From the NCBI GenBank assembly GCA_012295275.1, contig CM022672.1, positions 18,845,894 to 18,909,893 on the forward strand: a stretch of 64,000 nt of DNA, read 5' to 3'. Made by a program: the position numbers and the translations under genes. A model generated the notes under the pieces. The model did no database searches. It saw only the letters and a list, made by a program, of their open reading frames with translations, and was not told the origin of the DNA. Below are positions 12,180-25,266 of the stretch, piece after piece; within the stretch, counting starts at the first letter, position 1; every line of letters starts with the position of its first letter. This stretch comes from Chrysomallon squamiferum (lineage: Eukaryota; Mollusca; Gastropoda; Neomphalida; Peltospiridae).

Positions 12180-12180
<1 letters not shown>
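9764..12180. other. gene-free region with simple repeats
   Basis: No gene supported. Contents: a perfect short palindrome at 9859-9874, poly-T at about 10026-10052, a TA run at about 10975-11002, a 17-bp repeat at 11048-11090, poly-T at about 11574-11594 and a GT run at about 11668-11701. Open frames here cross homopolymers and match nothing I know. Confidence 0.6.
11048..11090. repeat. 17-bp tandem repeat, 2.5 copies
   Basis: Units start at 11048, 11065 and 11082, with the pattern GTAGATCACT(A/G)GATCGA. The first two copies differ at one base and the third is cut short. Each full unit carries two GATC sequences. No function proposed. Confidence 0.85.

Positions 12181-12241
<61 letters not shown>
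12181..12241. repeat. (TG)30 microsatellite
   Basis: About 30 uninterrupted TG dinucleotides, followed by a T-rich tract. Confidence 0.97.
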
Positions 12242-12244
<3 letters not shown>

Positions 12245-12847
12245 TTGCTCTCTTTTTTTTTACATTTTATACTTGTTCTTTACATATACATGGATAGATA
12301 GATACATTCTCTCCTTTCTTCATTTTTATTTATTTTATTATCCTCTTCTTTTTTTCTTTCTTTATTTTATTTTCTTCTACATTTTGTATTAAGACGCAAA
12401 GAGAAGCTCTGGCTGGGTAGATATAATAGCGCATGCCATCATAAACCAAATACGGATGTCACACCGCCAGCTAATTGTACAAAAATAAATAATATGTCAG
12501 AGAAAATAGAAATACTCGAAGCACGTATTCACGGACACACGGGTGTATAATTAATTCCGAGACACCTGTGGAGTTTTTTTCGCCTAACCCAGTCGCTCCC
12601 CAACATACCTTACATGACCTTCCCATGGCGGAAATTAGGCGTGTCCCCGTAACGTCATTAGTTTCTTTACATCTTCTATTCTATAGTTTCCGTAATCCTG
12701 TGTTTGCATTAAACAATTGCATCACATTGTTTTCCTGTTTCTTAATGAATGCATCGTAGCAGTAATTCGTTTATTTTCTTCTTCTTCTTCTTTAGTTAAT
12801 ATTCTTGTTGATGTTGTTGTTTTTTGTTCAGTTGTTGTTGTTGTTGC

Positions 12848-12848
<1 letters not shown>

Positions 12849-12910
<62 letters not shown>
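12849..12910. repeat. (ATT)20 microsatellite
   Basis: About 20 uninterrupted ATT trinucleotides. The poly-isoleucine open frame across it is a by-product. Confidence 0.97.
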
Positions 12911-12911
<1 letters not shown>

Positions 12912-14727
12912 AACTAAATTATTAAAATTAATGATTCTTAAAAGTAAATATTTACAAGTAAACGTCTAGATACATTGTTCAGTATTGAACTATTGAAAGA
13001 AAGTAAGTAATATTAACTATCGAAATATAAATAAATAAATAAATAAATAAATAAACGCTAAAATAAAGAAGTAAATGAGTTACGGGGCTTTTAATTATGA
13101 ACACATTCGGCAGTGGTCTTACGCACACACAAACACACAGATACATACATACATATGTTTCATATTCATATTCAATGACAATTTTTTAATTGTTTTGATT
13201 TTCGGTTTTATTCGTTGCTTGTTCTGTTTGAAAGTTTTTGTTTCTTGCTTCTATATTTTGTTGTTTTTGTTGTTATTTTTTATTTTTCTTATTTTATTTT
13301 CATGCGATATTTTTATTTAATTTTTTTGTTGTTGCTCATATATATATATATATATATATATTTTATTTTTTTTTAATTTTTAATTATTACTTGTATTTAG
13401 TTCATAAAATTAAAAATCTTCGTCATTGTTGACGGCATAAATAAAAAAAAAAAAATGAAAAAGAAAACAAGGCACAAAATAGTGATTAAAATAAAACAAA
13501 GACGATTAAAAAGAATTATTGCTAAAAAGGTTTAATGATATCAGGAAGCATGCAGTAACAAGTGGATGGTATAAAAATGTGGAGAACAGACACATAAAAT
13601 AACAAACAACCCATTTATCAGAGCATGTCAAGCCTTGTTACAGTCCAAGACAACACAAACAGCTCATAAATCTAAGCAAAATATTATCGTATGTTTTTAA
13701 TTATTCTTTTTTTTTTTTTCGTTTTTGCTGGGTGGTTGGGTTTTCTTTTAAATTTGATCTAATACTATTTAAACCAACAGGAATTTTATTCACCAAAGAA
13801 ATTTTCCATTTCTTATAACATTTAAAAATTTGTTAAAAATTTGGTCTTTTGCCAAAAATAGATAAAAATACACGTTAAATAATTCAATTATTACTGCTCC
13901 CAATTATCAATTTTTTTTTATTTTTTTTTTTTTTTTTTTTTTTTTTTTGGAGGCTAGAGGGGCGGGTTTCTCGTAATTTCCATTTTTTTAAATAGCACTG
14001 AACTGAAGAAAGTAATTAAATAACTGAAAATATGGTAAAGATACAGAATTCATGTATCTCTATTACTGAACACAAGACATTTGAGTTTCTTTAAACAAAC
14101 CTCATCCAAGAACTGGAAACAAATACAATATAAATTTTGTTTTATCATTAGCACTAAAGTTTGGGTACCACTATCATTATGGCAACTTAAGATTAATTAA
14201 TATAATACATATTTAAACCAATAAAACAAAATAATACACTGACATTTTTTTTTTTTTTTTTTTTTACATTTGATAATAACCCGATTCCTTTAACTTACTT
14301 ATACAAGTGTTAAATAAATTGTTTTATTCTGATAAAACTTTTAAACTTTTCTAGTATTAAGTTTGAATGATTTTAATTTAAATCAGTATTTTAAAACTTA
14401 AACATCACATAGACAGGCACCATAATGATGTGGTTTAAATTCACTTGTCATCACTGAAAATCCATTTCCTTTCTACAAGACCAGATTTCACCGTGTTCTT
14501 TATTTCAATACTCTATACGCAAAACTCTTTACAAAAGGTTTAAATTTTGGATAAATCTATTTTTTTTTTTTTTATTTTGATAAACCTCTGTTTTCTATTT
14601 TCTTCTGGATAAGTATGGGCAGGGTTTTGTTTTCCCAATCAGTTTGGATAAATATGATGTTTTTTTGTATTCACACTTCTATCTAGATAAATCTATTTTC
14701 TCCATTTTCAAATCCAGATGAAGCCTA

Positions 14728-14759
<32 letters not shown>

Positions 14760-15077
14760 CTACAGATGACAAAGTATGTTATTAAATATCATAAATTACT
14801 TTCATCTTATATGTAAAACTTTCCAATTAACAACATGTACAACTAACAAACCTAAAGGTGTTCAATAAGAAAAATATATAGAAGCCTGCCAAATTAAAAA
14901 TACAACATTGATAAGCACATTGCTTAAATAAAAACAAAAATCAAATTCTAAAATTTAACAAAAAAAAAAAAAAAATGAGTTTGATAAATAACTTCAAATA
15001 ACAATGGTAACAATAAAGAACTTTATAAAAAAAAAAAAAAAAACATCTTGTGCATCAGCTACATCCAGTGTCTAAAC
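12911..15077. other. gene-free region, includes the PGAM 3' UTR
   Basis: No coding region supported. Long T runs lie at 13917-13948 and 14247-14265. The right part, next to the PGAM stop codon, should be the minus-strand 3' UTR. Minus-strand poly(A) hexamers (TTTATT on the plus strand) occur near 14323 and 13785, but which one is used cannot be told. Confidence 0.45.
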
Positions 15078-16520
15078 CTATTTTTTGGCTTTTCCTTGAG
15101 CTGCAACTTTTTCCATGGCAGCCTTAACCTGAGCTTCATCAGCCAGATAGAAGTGTTTGATAGGTTTGAGATCTTTATTTAGCTCATAAACAAGAGGAAT
15201 ACCTGAAATTTCAACAAAAAAAAATTAATTTGAAATTTAAATGTGATGTACAATAAGTACATGATTTCAGTAAAACAATAAAAATAATAATAAATAATAA
15301 TAAAAAATTAGAAATAAAATTTTTTTTCTCTAATCTTTAATTCTGTGCACAGTTTTAAACCCGAGCCTTTAAATCATTGTAATATATTCTTCTGTTATGT
15401 AAATATTATATGACATTATCCATTAAAAGTTACATAAATAAAGATTTGAAAATCATTACTTCCACAAAATGAACTATTCATACACAGATAGAAATAAAGA
15501 CAAACTATTATAGACATACCTAAAACAGAGAGAGAAATAAAGACATTATACATATACATATACAGACAGAGAGGCAGACAGAAATAAAGACAAACAGTTG
15601 CACATATAGATACAGAGCAGAGAGATAGAAACAGACAAACTATTATACATATACAGAGAGATAGATACAAAGACAAACTATTATACACACTGACATAAAA
15701 ATATTTACATTAAAAGGTGGACAGAAAGAGAAAACAAAAAAACACCCAAAACACAAATACAAACAAGCAACATAATGTTGAGTCAACAAAGCCAAGCAGT
15801 AAGCTAACAATGCAAATTTTCATTTTCTAATTTATCTGTAATTTTAGATTAATTTACCAGTTGGAATATTAAGACCAGGAATATCGGTGTCACTCATGTT
15901 GTCGAGGTATTTCACCAGAGCTCGCAAGCTGTTGCCATGCGCCGATATGATCACTTTCTTCCCAGCCTGAATAAAATAATAATAATAATAAAATATTGTA
16001 AAAATATGCATCAAAGTGTGTTTTATTTAGAATGTCAAAAAGGGGTGTATTCAAAAGAAAAAAGTTATATTCAATAAAAAGAATATAAGTCTTATAAATT
16101 TAGAAAAAAAAAAGTACCAGCATTTTAGTCTTCCATCATGTATGATAGAAATTGTGTTCTCGCAAGACTGTTAATCATTAACAATATAAAATCTGTTAAC
16201 TGCCAAATAAAATTAAGCTCATATTTATTTAATCTTTTCATCATGTTTGATACAAATTATGTTCTCAAAAATCATCTGGCCTTGTAAATTTTATAATAAA
16301 AAAGGCAAAAGTGCATTCTTTTATACAGAGATTTGACAACTATTTTGCTGTAATCTCACAAGAAATATCATATGACATCAATATTTGTGTAAAACAGAAT
16401 CATTTTTTTATTTCTTTTTATGAGCTGGAAAAATACTATTTCATTTTAAAACCTCCAATAATAATATATAATAATGAACATTAATAGAAAAAAAAATTTG
16501 CCATTCTTAAAACAAATTTT

Positions 16521-16555
<35 letters not shown>

Positions 16556-19182
16556 TAAGAAATGTTTTGTTGTTGTTGGTATATATAACGGGAGTAATTA
16601 ACCATACACAGATTAAAATTTATTTCGGTGGCACAAGAGAGGGCCAGTGTTTTTATGGGAATCAAATGATTATAAAAAAGACTATCTATTCCTGGTCTGC
16701 AGAAGACAGTGTGATGTTCTTTGTAATGGCAAAGCAGCATTGGTGTTTTCTGCTGACAACAACTTAGAAAAAGCCCAAATCAAAACAGTTCTTACAGAAG
16801 AGAAATATGAGTACAGACCTTTATCTCAGGAACAATGGCGTCATACCAGTACGGCAGCACTCGGTTCACTGTGTCCTTCAAACATTCACATCTGGGAATC
16901 ACACTTGGATCCAAATCCTTAGGGGGGAAAAAAAAATTAAATTTATTTATTATAAATATAATAAAATTATCTTCAAAACATTTTATTTTGTGTTTGCAAG
17001 GTGTTGGTTTTTTTCTAAAAATTAAAAAACTATACTGCTAATTGTTGTTTGTTTTTTTCAATTATTTATCTTTTTTATTTTTTTTTTTAATTATTTCTCT
17101 TTTTTATTTTTTTTAAATCAATATTACTTACAATTATTAAAATGAAAGTAAAGATTTACTTTGTACTTGGGATCCTTGCCAGACCAGTGTTCATCTTTTT
17201 CTGTCAGAGCTGGTGGAGGAGTGTCATAAGATCGGCGCCAAATCTGAAAATCAGGTAAAACAAAATTAAACGTGACCTGTTTGCTTTGCTTAATCAAGTT
17301 AATGCCAAATATATATATATATAAATAGATAAATAGATCATTATACATGCATACATGCACAAGTGTTGCCTTGGTTTAAATAGAAATGTTAGGGCACCAA
17401 GGCAACATTATTTTTATAAAGTTTGCATGGAAATTATGTTGTGATCAATAACTAATTAAAGCCATGTTTATTTAAATCATCAGACCTACACAAACTCAAC
17501 AGCTTTAGATATTTGGCACCTGCATCAGCTCTTTTAGCTTCTTTTTTTTAAATCTGTCTTGCAGACGTTTAATTTAAAAGTTAACAAAATAGTCAGTAGA
17601 GATGGCTAATTAACATAATATTGATCTTCTTCACTGAAATATCACATGATTATAAAAAAAACAAGCAGTCATGCTGTGATGCTGCCTTGTGAAGTTGAGA
17701 ATTATTCTGTTGCATATTTTACCTTTACTTGCTCTTCACCATATTTGGCTGCAGTTTCAGATTTATTTAGACCTTGGAGACCTCCATAATGTCGCTCATT
17801 AAGTCGCCAATGACGATGAACTGGGATCCAGTGATGATCAGTTTGATCTTGTATATGATAAAGAGTTTTGATGGCTCTTTTCAGCACACTTGTGAAGGCA
17901 ACATCAAAAGTATATTTTTTGTCCTTCAGCATCTAAAATAATAAAAATAATAAATTTATATATGTTAGGTATATGGCAATTGTCTGACTTTTTGTAATGC
18001 ATTTTTACTTTCCTTGAAGGGAGTTCCCTGTTATCGTTTCCGTTTCATCATTATTTTTATATATTTTCAAAAACAAAATATATTGTTACATAGTATACAT
18101 ATTCAGTTTCATCTCTGTATTCTTTTTTTGACATACAATGCAGATATTTAGTGCAGCAAGTACTTAATTTTGGATACCAAATGTGTTGTGATCTCAGCTG
18201 CTGATGTCTTAAAAGTCTGACTTTTCATTTATTTTGTTTGATTTAGTAATTATCTGGCATAATATTTTCTTTTGATAAAGATGTTCATTATGAAGGCAAT
18301 TCTTAGCAACTAAGCAAATTATATTTTTATGAATTTTTTCATCTATATAATGAAATCATAAGGAAAATTAATGTTTGAATTGATAATAAAAAAAAGTAAA
18401 AAAATGAATGTAAAGGATTCAACAATTCATCAGTACTGAAAAAAAAAAAATTCTTTCATATACTGGTTTAATATCTCTGCAGTTCTTGAGAATTACATAA
18501 TTAAGATGTAAAGTACATTTCTGCTAATTAGTGCATTAATTAATTAATTAAAATTCACAGAGTTAGTGAAATGCTTAAAAATTTTGTAAAGATCTAGAAC
18601 TCACGAAAAACTTCATTTTGATGGATAATAGTAATATTATTATGAATATAATATGTGAGATATTCAGTGTTTATGTTGCCAAATGATTGAAATGATTCGC
18701 AGATTTTCTACAAATTGATTCAGATTGAAATGTTTTAATTTGTTCGTATCAGTTCTATCAAAGATATCTTGGTGTAATTTAAACTATTTTGTTTGTTTTA
18801 TGTAAAGAAAGTCTGAATATTACCTGGAAATAATCATATTTACTGGGATATATTATCATCAACACGTTACTTTTTGTCATTAGTTCGTTTTGAAAAAAAC
18901 AATAATAATAAAGCAGCAAACTAATACAACACTAATAATCAAAATAACATTTTGGTAATTTCTGATTCTGATACTGTTACTCTATGATTTATCCCATTTA
19001 AAACGATTTATGAAGAAACTGGTAACCATCGGAAACACGTTAATGTCTGTTACCTTTCCTGCAGAAATCGCTTCATGAATTCCGGTATCTGATAAATCGG
19101 CATCGTACCAACCACAAAATAAATTTTTCTTATTCCATTCACTTTCGCCATGACGCACAAGAACTATTGTGTAAGTTGCCAT
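15078..19182 (-). CDS. PGAM: cofactor-dependent phosphoglycerate mutase, six exons, complete
   Basis: This glycolytic enzyme of the cytosol interconverts 3- and 2-phosphoglycerate. Coding exons on the minus strand are 19182-19054, 17932-17723, 17243-17160, 16917-16819, 15966-15858 and 15202-15078. They join in frame to 252 codons (251 aa plus TAG); the vertebrate enzyme is 254 aa. All introns have GT/AG ends; the first four are phase 0 and the last splits a glycine codon. The start gives [14 protein letters not shown], with the phosphorylated histidine in RHGES (H11). E89 lies in RLNERHYGG, and the second catalytic histidine is H184 in SAHGNS. The conserved [14 protein letters not shown] and WRRSYD segments are present. 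The C-terminus ends in a lysine-rich tail (GKAKK) as in animal PGAM. It is a housekeeping gene with no sign of decay, and the family assignment is certain. Confidence 0.97.
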
Positions 19183-19692
19183 CTTTGTGGAATAAAAATA
19201 TTTTAATATAATACTGTCTTTTAGGTGGCAACCTTCGCCAGTGTCCTTGGAATCAAGGTGAAGGTCGTTTCTAGTACCTACTTAATTTAAGGATAGCCTC
19301 AAAAATCTTAATGATTTTTCAGGAATTACGGTTTTAGCATGAAAGCTATTTTATTATGCATGTTGAACTGTTTGAAAATTAACTGTCTGAAACTTCGGTA
19401 AATAATAATTTTAAAAACATATATATATAATTATAATTAATTAAGTTTCTATAATTTTTTTTTTTTTTTTTTTTTCGTTTCCGAAATTATTACATAATTT
19501 CATTCCGTATATACAATAAAGTACAAGTTTTACGTAAACAGTAATTAATTTAACGTATGGAATGGAACTTGGATCAGTTTTCATGACAGATTTTGTAAAT
19601 AATCATGTTAATGAACTGAAATGTACACGTTTAATTAAACATTTTTCGCGTAGAATGGAGCACTAACTTAAAACATCTTAGTCCAAAAGACT

Positions 19693-19693
<1 letters not shown>

Positions 19694-19737
<44 letters not shown>
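19694..19737. repeat. (ATT)n microsatellite
   Basis: About 14 ATT units in the intergenic region upstream of PGAM. Confidence 0.95.
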
Positions 19738-19738
<1 letters not shown>

Positions 19739-21075
19739 GATCCTTATCACAAGCCACTTGAAGTAACTAAAGAGGTGTGCACACAAAGGTGTATTAATAA
19801 TATCTACATGGATGGATAGATCTAGTCGTTTGGGGTTTAAAACAAATCATTATGTTGCTGTAATTGAATATGTTTTAGTCGAAACAGGAGCTTAAGTGTG
19901 TCATGGTAAAATCGTTTTACCTAAAGCAGTACGTTGGTAAAGTCTGCTCGAATGGATGCAACCAGCTGTTCCTTTTGCATTTAACACAAAGAAACAAGTG
20001 TAATTATAAATGTCTTTTCAGCCTGTGAGCCTGTGAGCAAAACAATATCGTTAGGTTAATAAACTTTAAACTTTGTCGAAACCACCCAAAAAGGAGGGAT
20101 AATGATACAGTCCCTGCACCGAAATACTCCAAACTACATTTCAAACAAAAGAATTTAAGTTCAATGGTTTTGCTGGTTTGAGGGATTTCAAAGCTGTTTA
20201 GACAATTTTTTTTTTTTTAAACTTTTATTTTATTTTATTTTATTTTATTTTATTTTATTTTATTTTTATTTATTTATTTTTTAAACATAATTTCTAATAT
20301 TTCGTTTCGGACATGAAACGATTGCCAGAAAAATACTGTTAAGAGACAACCTATTCGTGTTTTGTTCTAAATACATTTTTAAAGATCTACTAAAACTGCA
20401 CTTAAAATAAAACGTAACTGATAAAATAAGGACATATAAAAGGAATATGAAGCTTTACACTGTCAATGCCGTTTGGACGTATGGTACCAGCTGAAGAGGT
20501 GTGGGCTCCGTGCTATGCACTTTCATTTAAACTTGGGCTGATTTTATGGTAAAAAAAAAAAAAAAAAAAAAACAAAAAAAAAATGTAAAAGAAAAATCAA
20601 AAGATGGACGCAAGATGTTTGGACTGTGGCAGTTTCAGTGCTTGTCAAAGACGCTGTTTTCCGCAAAAACGCCCCTGCATAGTTATATATTAACTGTATA
20701 TACATATATGTTTCGAATTTCCAATTTTTAATTAAAAAGAATAAAAAAATATATTATCAGCCGTACAATCTGTAATTGTGAGTTATTTTGAAATACATTA
20801 TCAGACAGGTTATAAATCATACAGCGATGAATACAGGTGAATATACTCTCAAGAAAGTATACTATTTCATACCTGTTAGATTGCTTTTTTTTTTGTGAAG
20901 ACTGGAAATCCTTTTTGGTGAAATAAGGCAAACCAAGAAAAAAACTTTTTATTAATCACTACTCCCGAGTTCTTACTCAATTCTACTTAACTTTTTTCTT
21001 AAAAACAACTCCCAGCGATGGATGATGTTGAACTTTCTCAGTAACGTCAAAAATGCAAATGTCATGCATTTTCAG

Positions 21076-21077
<2 letters not shown>

Positions 21078-21109
<32 letters not shown>
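21078..21109. repeat. (CT)16 microsatellite
   Basis: About 16 uninterrupted CT units between the two divergent genes. Confidence 0.95.
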
Positions 21110-21112
<3 letters not shown>

Positions 21113-22567
21113 ACATCAACACTATTGTGGGCTAACAGTAGTGTAGATCGAGCTGTGCATTTATTTACAAAGTGCATTCGGTAAGATATATTTATCGTCT
21201 GCGACTCTTTCAGAGTCTCAAACAAACAAATTAATTATTATTTGCATAAATGTTGTGATAAAATTGATTTTGTCAAAACCTTGATCTAAATATTTTTTCT
21301 GTTTCTTTAAAACTAAAATTACTCTGCCAAGACGCCATTTCGAAAACAAATTATTGGGATTATCTCCCGTAACCAGGAAGCAGGTGGCGTCGAATGTAGA
21401 GAACTTGATGATTCAATTTGGTAAATATTTTATTAAATTCATTTTAAAATAAGGAACGAAAAAAACAACAAAACATTACGTAGGTTTTCATATAATTAGG
21501 TTCATTCTTTGGTATTTAGTACGTTTTTATTTTTCATTATGAAGCTGCTTAAAGTATGCAAGGCAGTGGGCACATACCTCATTATGACATTAGTTAGCAA
21601 CTAATTAATTTTAAAATATCAGTCATTTTCATGTAATATATATTACCCGTATTTCAAGACTGACAATATACTGAGAATAAACAGTATTTGTCGCCATTAT
21701 TTTCGAATAGCTCCAAATTATGCAGAGTCAATTACAAGTTTTTCTTTAAATTAAAACTATTTAAATATTGAATTTTAGAATTCGAGAAAATAATTTGGTG
21801 CATTATGATTAGGAATGAAAATTGAAATCTTCATACAAACATTAATCATTGATAAAAGAGCTATCCTTTCACTTTCAGGCACATTTGTCACTGATGTCAT
21901 AGACATTAGAAACACAAAAGGGATTTACTTACTTTATTTTATTTTATTTTGTTATTTTGTTTTGTTTTCAACTATCTGCATTCAGTCTTGCCTTTTTGGA
22001 AAAAAAACATTTTTTTTGCTAATTTCATTCAAACAAATTTTCAGATTTTCAACTAAAGAACCTCAGAATTTCACCTGAAGGTATGTATAAAAATACTTTT
22101 TTTTTCATGATCTGAAGAAAAAATATAAATATTCAATTTCTGTCTGATGAGAATGTGTTCCAATTCGTCCCAGAAAAAGTGCCAAATTTATGTGACACTC
22201 CATGTCAGTAGCCACATAAGAAGTTTGATTACTGACATACATTTGTATGATGTGGTTTCCTATTTCTTTACCCTAGCAGTGTGTTTTATAAATTAGAAGA
22301 CACTTCTGTTCATGATAACATAGTCCACATATTTCTCTGCAGTCTGAATTTCAACATCTTCAGGTCTCACTTTATTTTCAATAGAAATTAATTCCTTTAA
22401 TTAGCTACTGTTTTTAATCATAAAATACATAATATAAATGTTAGGACACTGCTTCTGTTACAACTGGAAGTACCTTTCCATACTGACAGATTTGTCTGGA
22501 TCCATTAAATGAATCATAGCTAGTTACTAATAAGCTTGATACGTGTCTCTTCCAGGTGACAGTAACA

Positions 22568-24029
22568 ATGGGAAAGCCTGATGGTGAGGGTGAAAAAGAA
22601 AATGATAACTCTGTAGATATTGCAGACTTTGTTCTTGAAGTGGAACGGTTTTCTAAACTTATTGAACCTTTTGCCTTCGCCGTCTATGCCGTTGATGATT
22701 TGAGAAGGTAAAATGGAATATTTTGATTCACAGTTGTTATTTGTTGTACAAGGTAAAATGGAATATTTTGATTCACAGTTGTTATTTGTTGTACAAGTAC
22801 AATCATTTTTGTGTAAATGATTTAATATTAATTTTAACATAAAATTTCATGTTCATGTCTAATACTATGCATTCTTAAATATATAAACAAAAAGTTTATA
22901 TATTTCTCTTTTTTAACTGCATTTTACTTGAATTTTGAATTTAAGAGACTTATCAGATTATAAATTACCATTTTTAAGCACATTTTTTATTGATTTCACT
23001 GCAAAAGACAGACGAATTAATACCATCCTTTTAAATAAGCAGTATAAATTAATTTGAAAAGAAAGATTTTAACATTTATATCTGCATTTTTCTTCTTCAG
23101 TTTTTTTTTTACATTTTCTCTACATTCAATTTGTTTAATATATAAATTATATGAACATTATTCTGCTACTACAAAACGTATGTATTTTTGTGCTGATGAA
23201 ATGGAAAGTTCAGTGTTAACAAAACAAATTTGTGTAATATTTTCAGATGGAGAATCCCAAGTGTAACAATGGTTTTGTGGATTGTGTCAACATTTTGCTG
23301 TGTAATGCTAACTCAAGGTTAGTGGACATGTTTTGGTTTGAATTATAGAATATAGGTTCAGCATCTAAATATATGCAATAATTACTCTCAGATATAATTA
23401 ATATAATTTTTATGTATATATTATAATTTTATATATATATTAATATGCAGTTACATATTTAAAATCAAGTTACTGGCAAAAATTACAATTTACATGCAAA
23501 TTACTATTTACAAATAAAAAAAATAAAGCAATCACAAAGATAAGGCAATTATGCTGCTTATTTGTACTGCCACTTTAAAGATATCTCTTACCCATCGAGT
23601 TTATACAGACACATTTTCTGAAGAGATGTTCCTGGTTGCAATTTCAGCTGCTACGTTTGTGCTGATAGCTATTCTTGTCATCTGCATCTGTGCTGTTTGT
23701 CTGCTGCAGATCCACACACGAATCCTCGACAAAATACTACCGGACTCTCACAGAGGTTATTTTGATGTCTGCAGTGATGAGGAAAAGAACACACTAAACA
23801 CTGTGAGAGAATTCAGATACAGGTAAAAACAGAATGGAATAACAGGAAAATATTTCATGTTAAATGGGTGTGTGTTCATGGTTTGAAATTCACAGAAAAC
23901 ACACAGACATATGAAAAATTGCCAGTTATTTTTTGGTGTGGGTTTTTACAGACTTTAAAACTATATATTACTACATTTCTGATAATACATATTTGAAATC
24001 AGTTAAGACAGAAACTAAATAAAAATCCT

Positions 24030-24076
<47 letters not shown>

Positions 24077-24628
24077 GCATGTATATAATATGTGTGTGTG
24101 TGTGTATATAAATATATATATATACAGAGGTACCTCGACTTACAAGTTTTCAAGTTATGAGCAGTCGTCCAGTTGTTATTATGCTTTGAGTTGCAAGCCA
24201 AAATCTGAATTACAAGGGAGTTTCAGATACCCCACCACTAGTTGGCACATGGCACATGGAAACAGAAGTGTCTCTGTTGTGTTGTGTTTGAGTTTTGTGC
24301 AGTATTTTGCCAAATTTCTTTTTTCTGACCATGGATCCTAAGAAAGTGACTACAAAGGACAGTGCTGAGAAGACAAAGCTGATGATGTCCATTGAATTAA
24401 AGCTTGAATTCATAGAAAAACATGAGTGAGGTGTGTAGTCAACTTGGCTAGGCAGTGTAAGAGTAACTGAAGCTGAAGGAATTGATAAAGGCTGTAACTC
24501 AAGCCAAAGGCATTAAAATTATTTGTCTGATCTCCAAGATAAATACACTTTACAAAACCAATTTATTTCATTACATTCTCTTTTATTTTGTTTTTTACAA
24601 TATTTGTCATTTAAAAACATGTTACAAA

Positions 24629-24660
<32 letters not shown>

Positions 24661-25228
24661 CTGGAACAGATTAATGGTATTTCAATTAATTTCAGTTAGG
24701 AAAATTGATTTGATATACGAGCAAATTGAGATACGAGCTCAGTCACAGAATGAATTAAACTCATAAGTCAAGGTACCACTGTATATATATATATATATAT
24801 ATATATTTTCATATATGTATGTATGTACACTGTATATTTGTGTTGTTTTTAGAACTTTTTATTTCTAATGCAGTTGAAAAAGATTTCATAAAAACAGAAG
24901 ATCACATATTTTACATTTTATGGAGACAAATGTCTGTACTTCTATTTCCTAATATTCAGTATTTGTTATAAGATAATTTCCTGTAACTTTATGAAATGGA
25001 ATCTCACTAATGCCAGCATTTATTTATTTACTTATATATTTATATATATAAAAACATGTTAAATATTTCTTTCTTCCTCTCAGCTTGATACAGATGCATG
25101 ACTTCATTATTAAGTGTAATGAATACCTGGCTTACTTCTATGCATTATTAAAATGGGACATCACTCTGCCAGCAATCTTGTAAGTATCTTATATATGTTT
25201 CTGTTTTTAGTTTATGTTGTTTTTGTTA

Positions 25229-25266
<38 letters not shown>

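Larger units (their letters stand above)
19183..22567. promoter_or_regulatory. divergent intergenic region between PGAM and protrudin genes
   Basis: The two genes are head to head with about 3.4 kb between start codons, so this stretch should hold both promoters and 5' UTRs. It contains an ATT microsatellite (19694-19737), a (TTTTA)n run (20223-20270), a poly-A tract (20550-20570) and a CT run (21078-21109). The segment around 21330-21420 is less AT-rich and ends in a donor-like TTTG|GTAAAT, so it may be the non-coding first exon of the protrudin gene. The first coding exon is preceded by a good acceptor, TCTCTTCCAG, at 22547-22556. No TATA box was identified. Confidence 0.4.

Noticed and set aside
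16567-17041. Plus-strand frames within the PGAM gene
   Set aside because: They overlap PGAM exon 4 in antisense and an intron; no independent support. The less AT-rich intron patch at 16620-16800 has no recognised identity.
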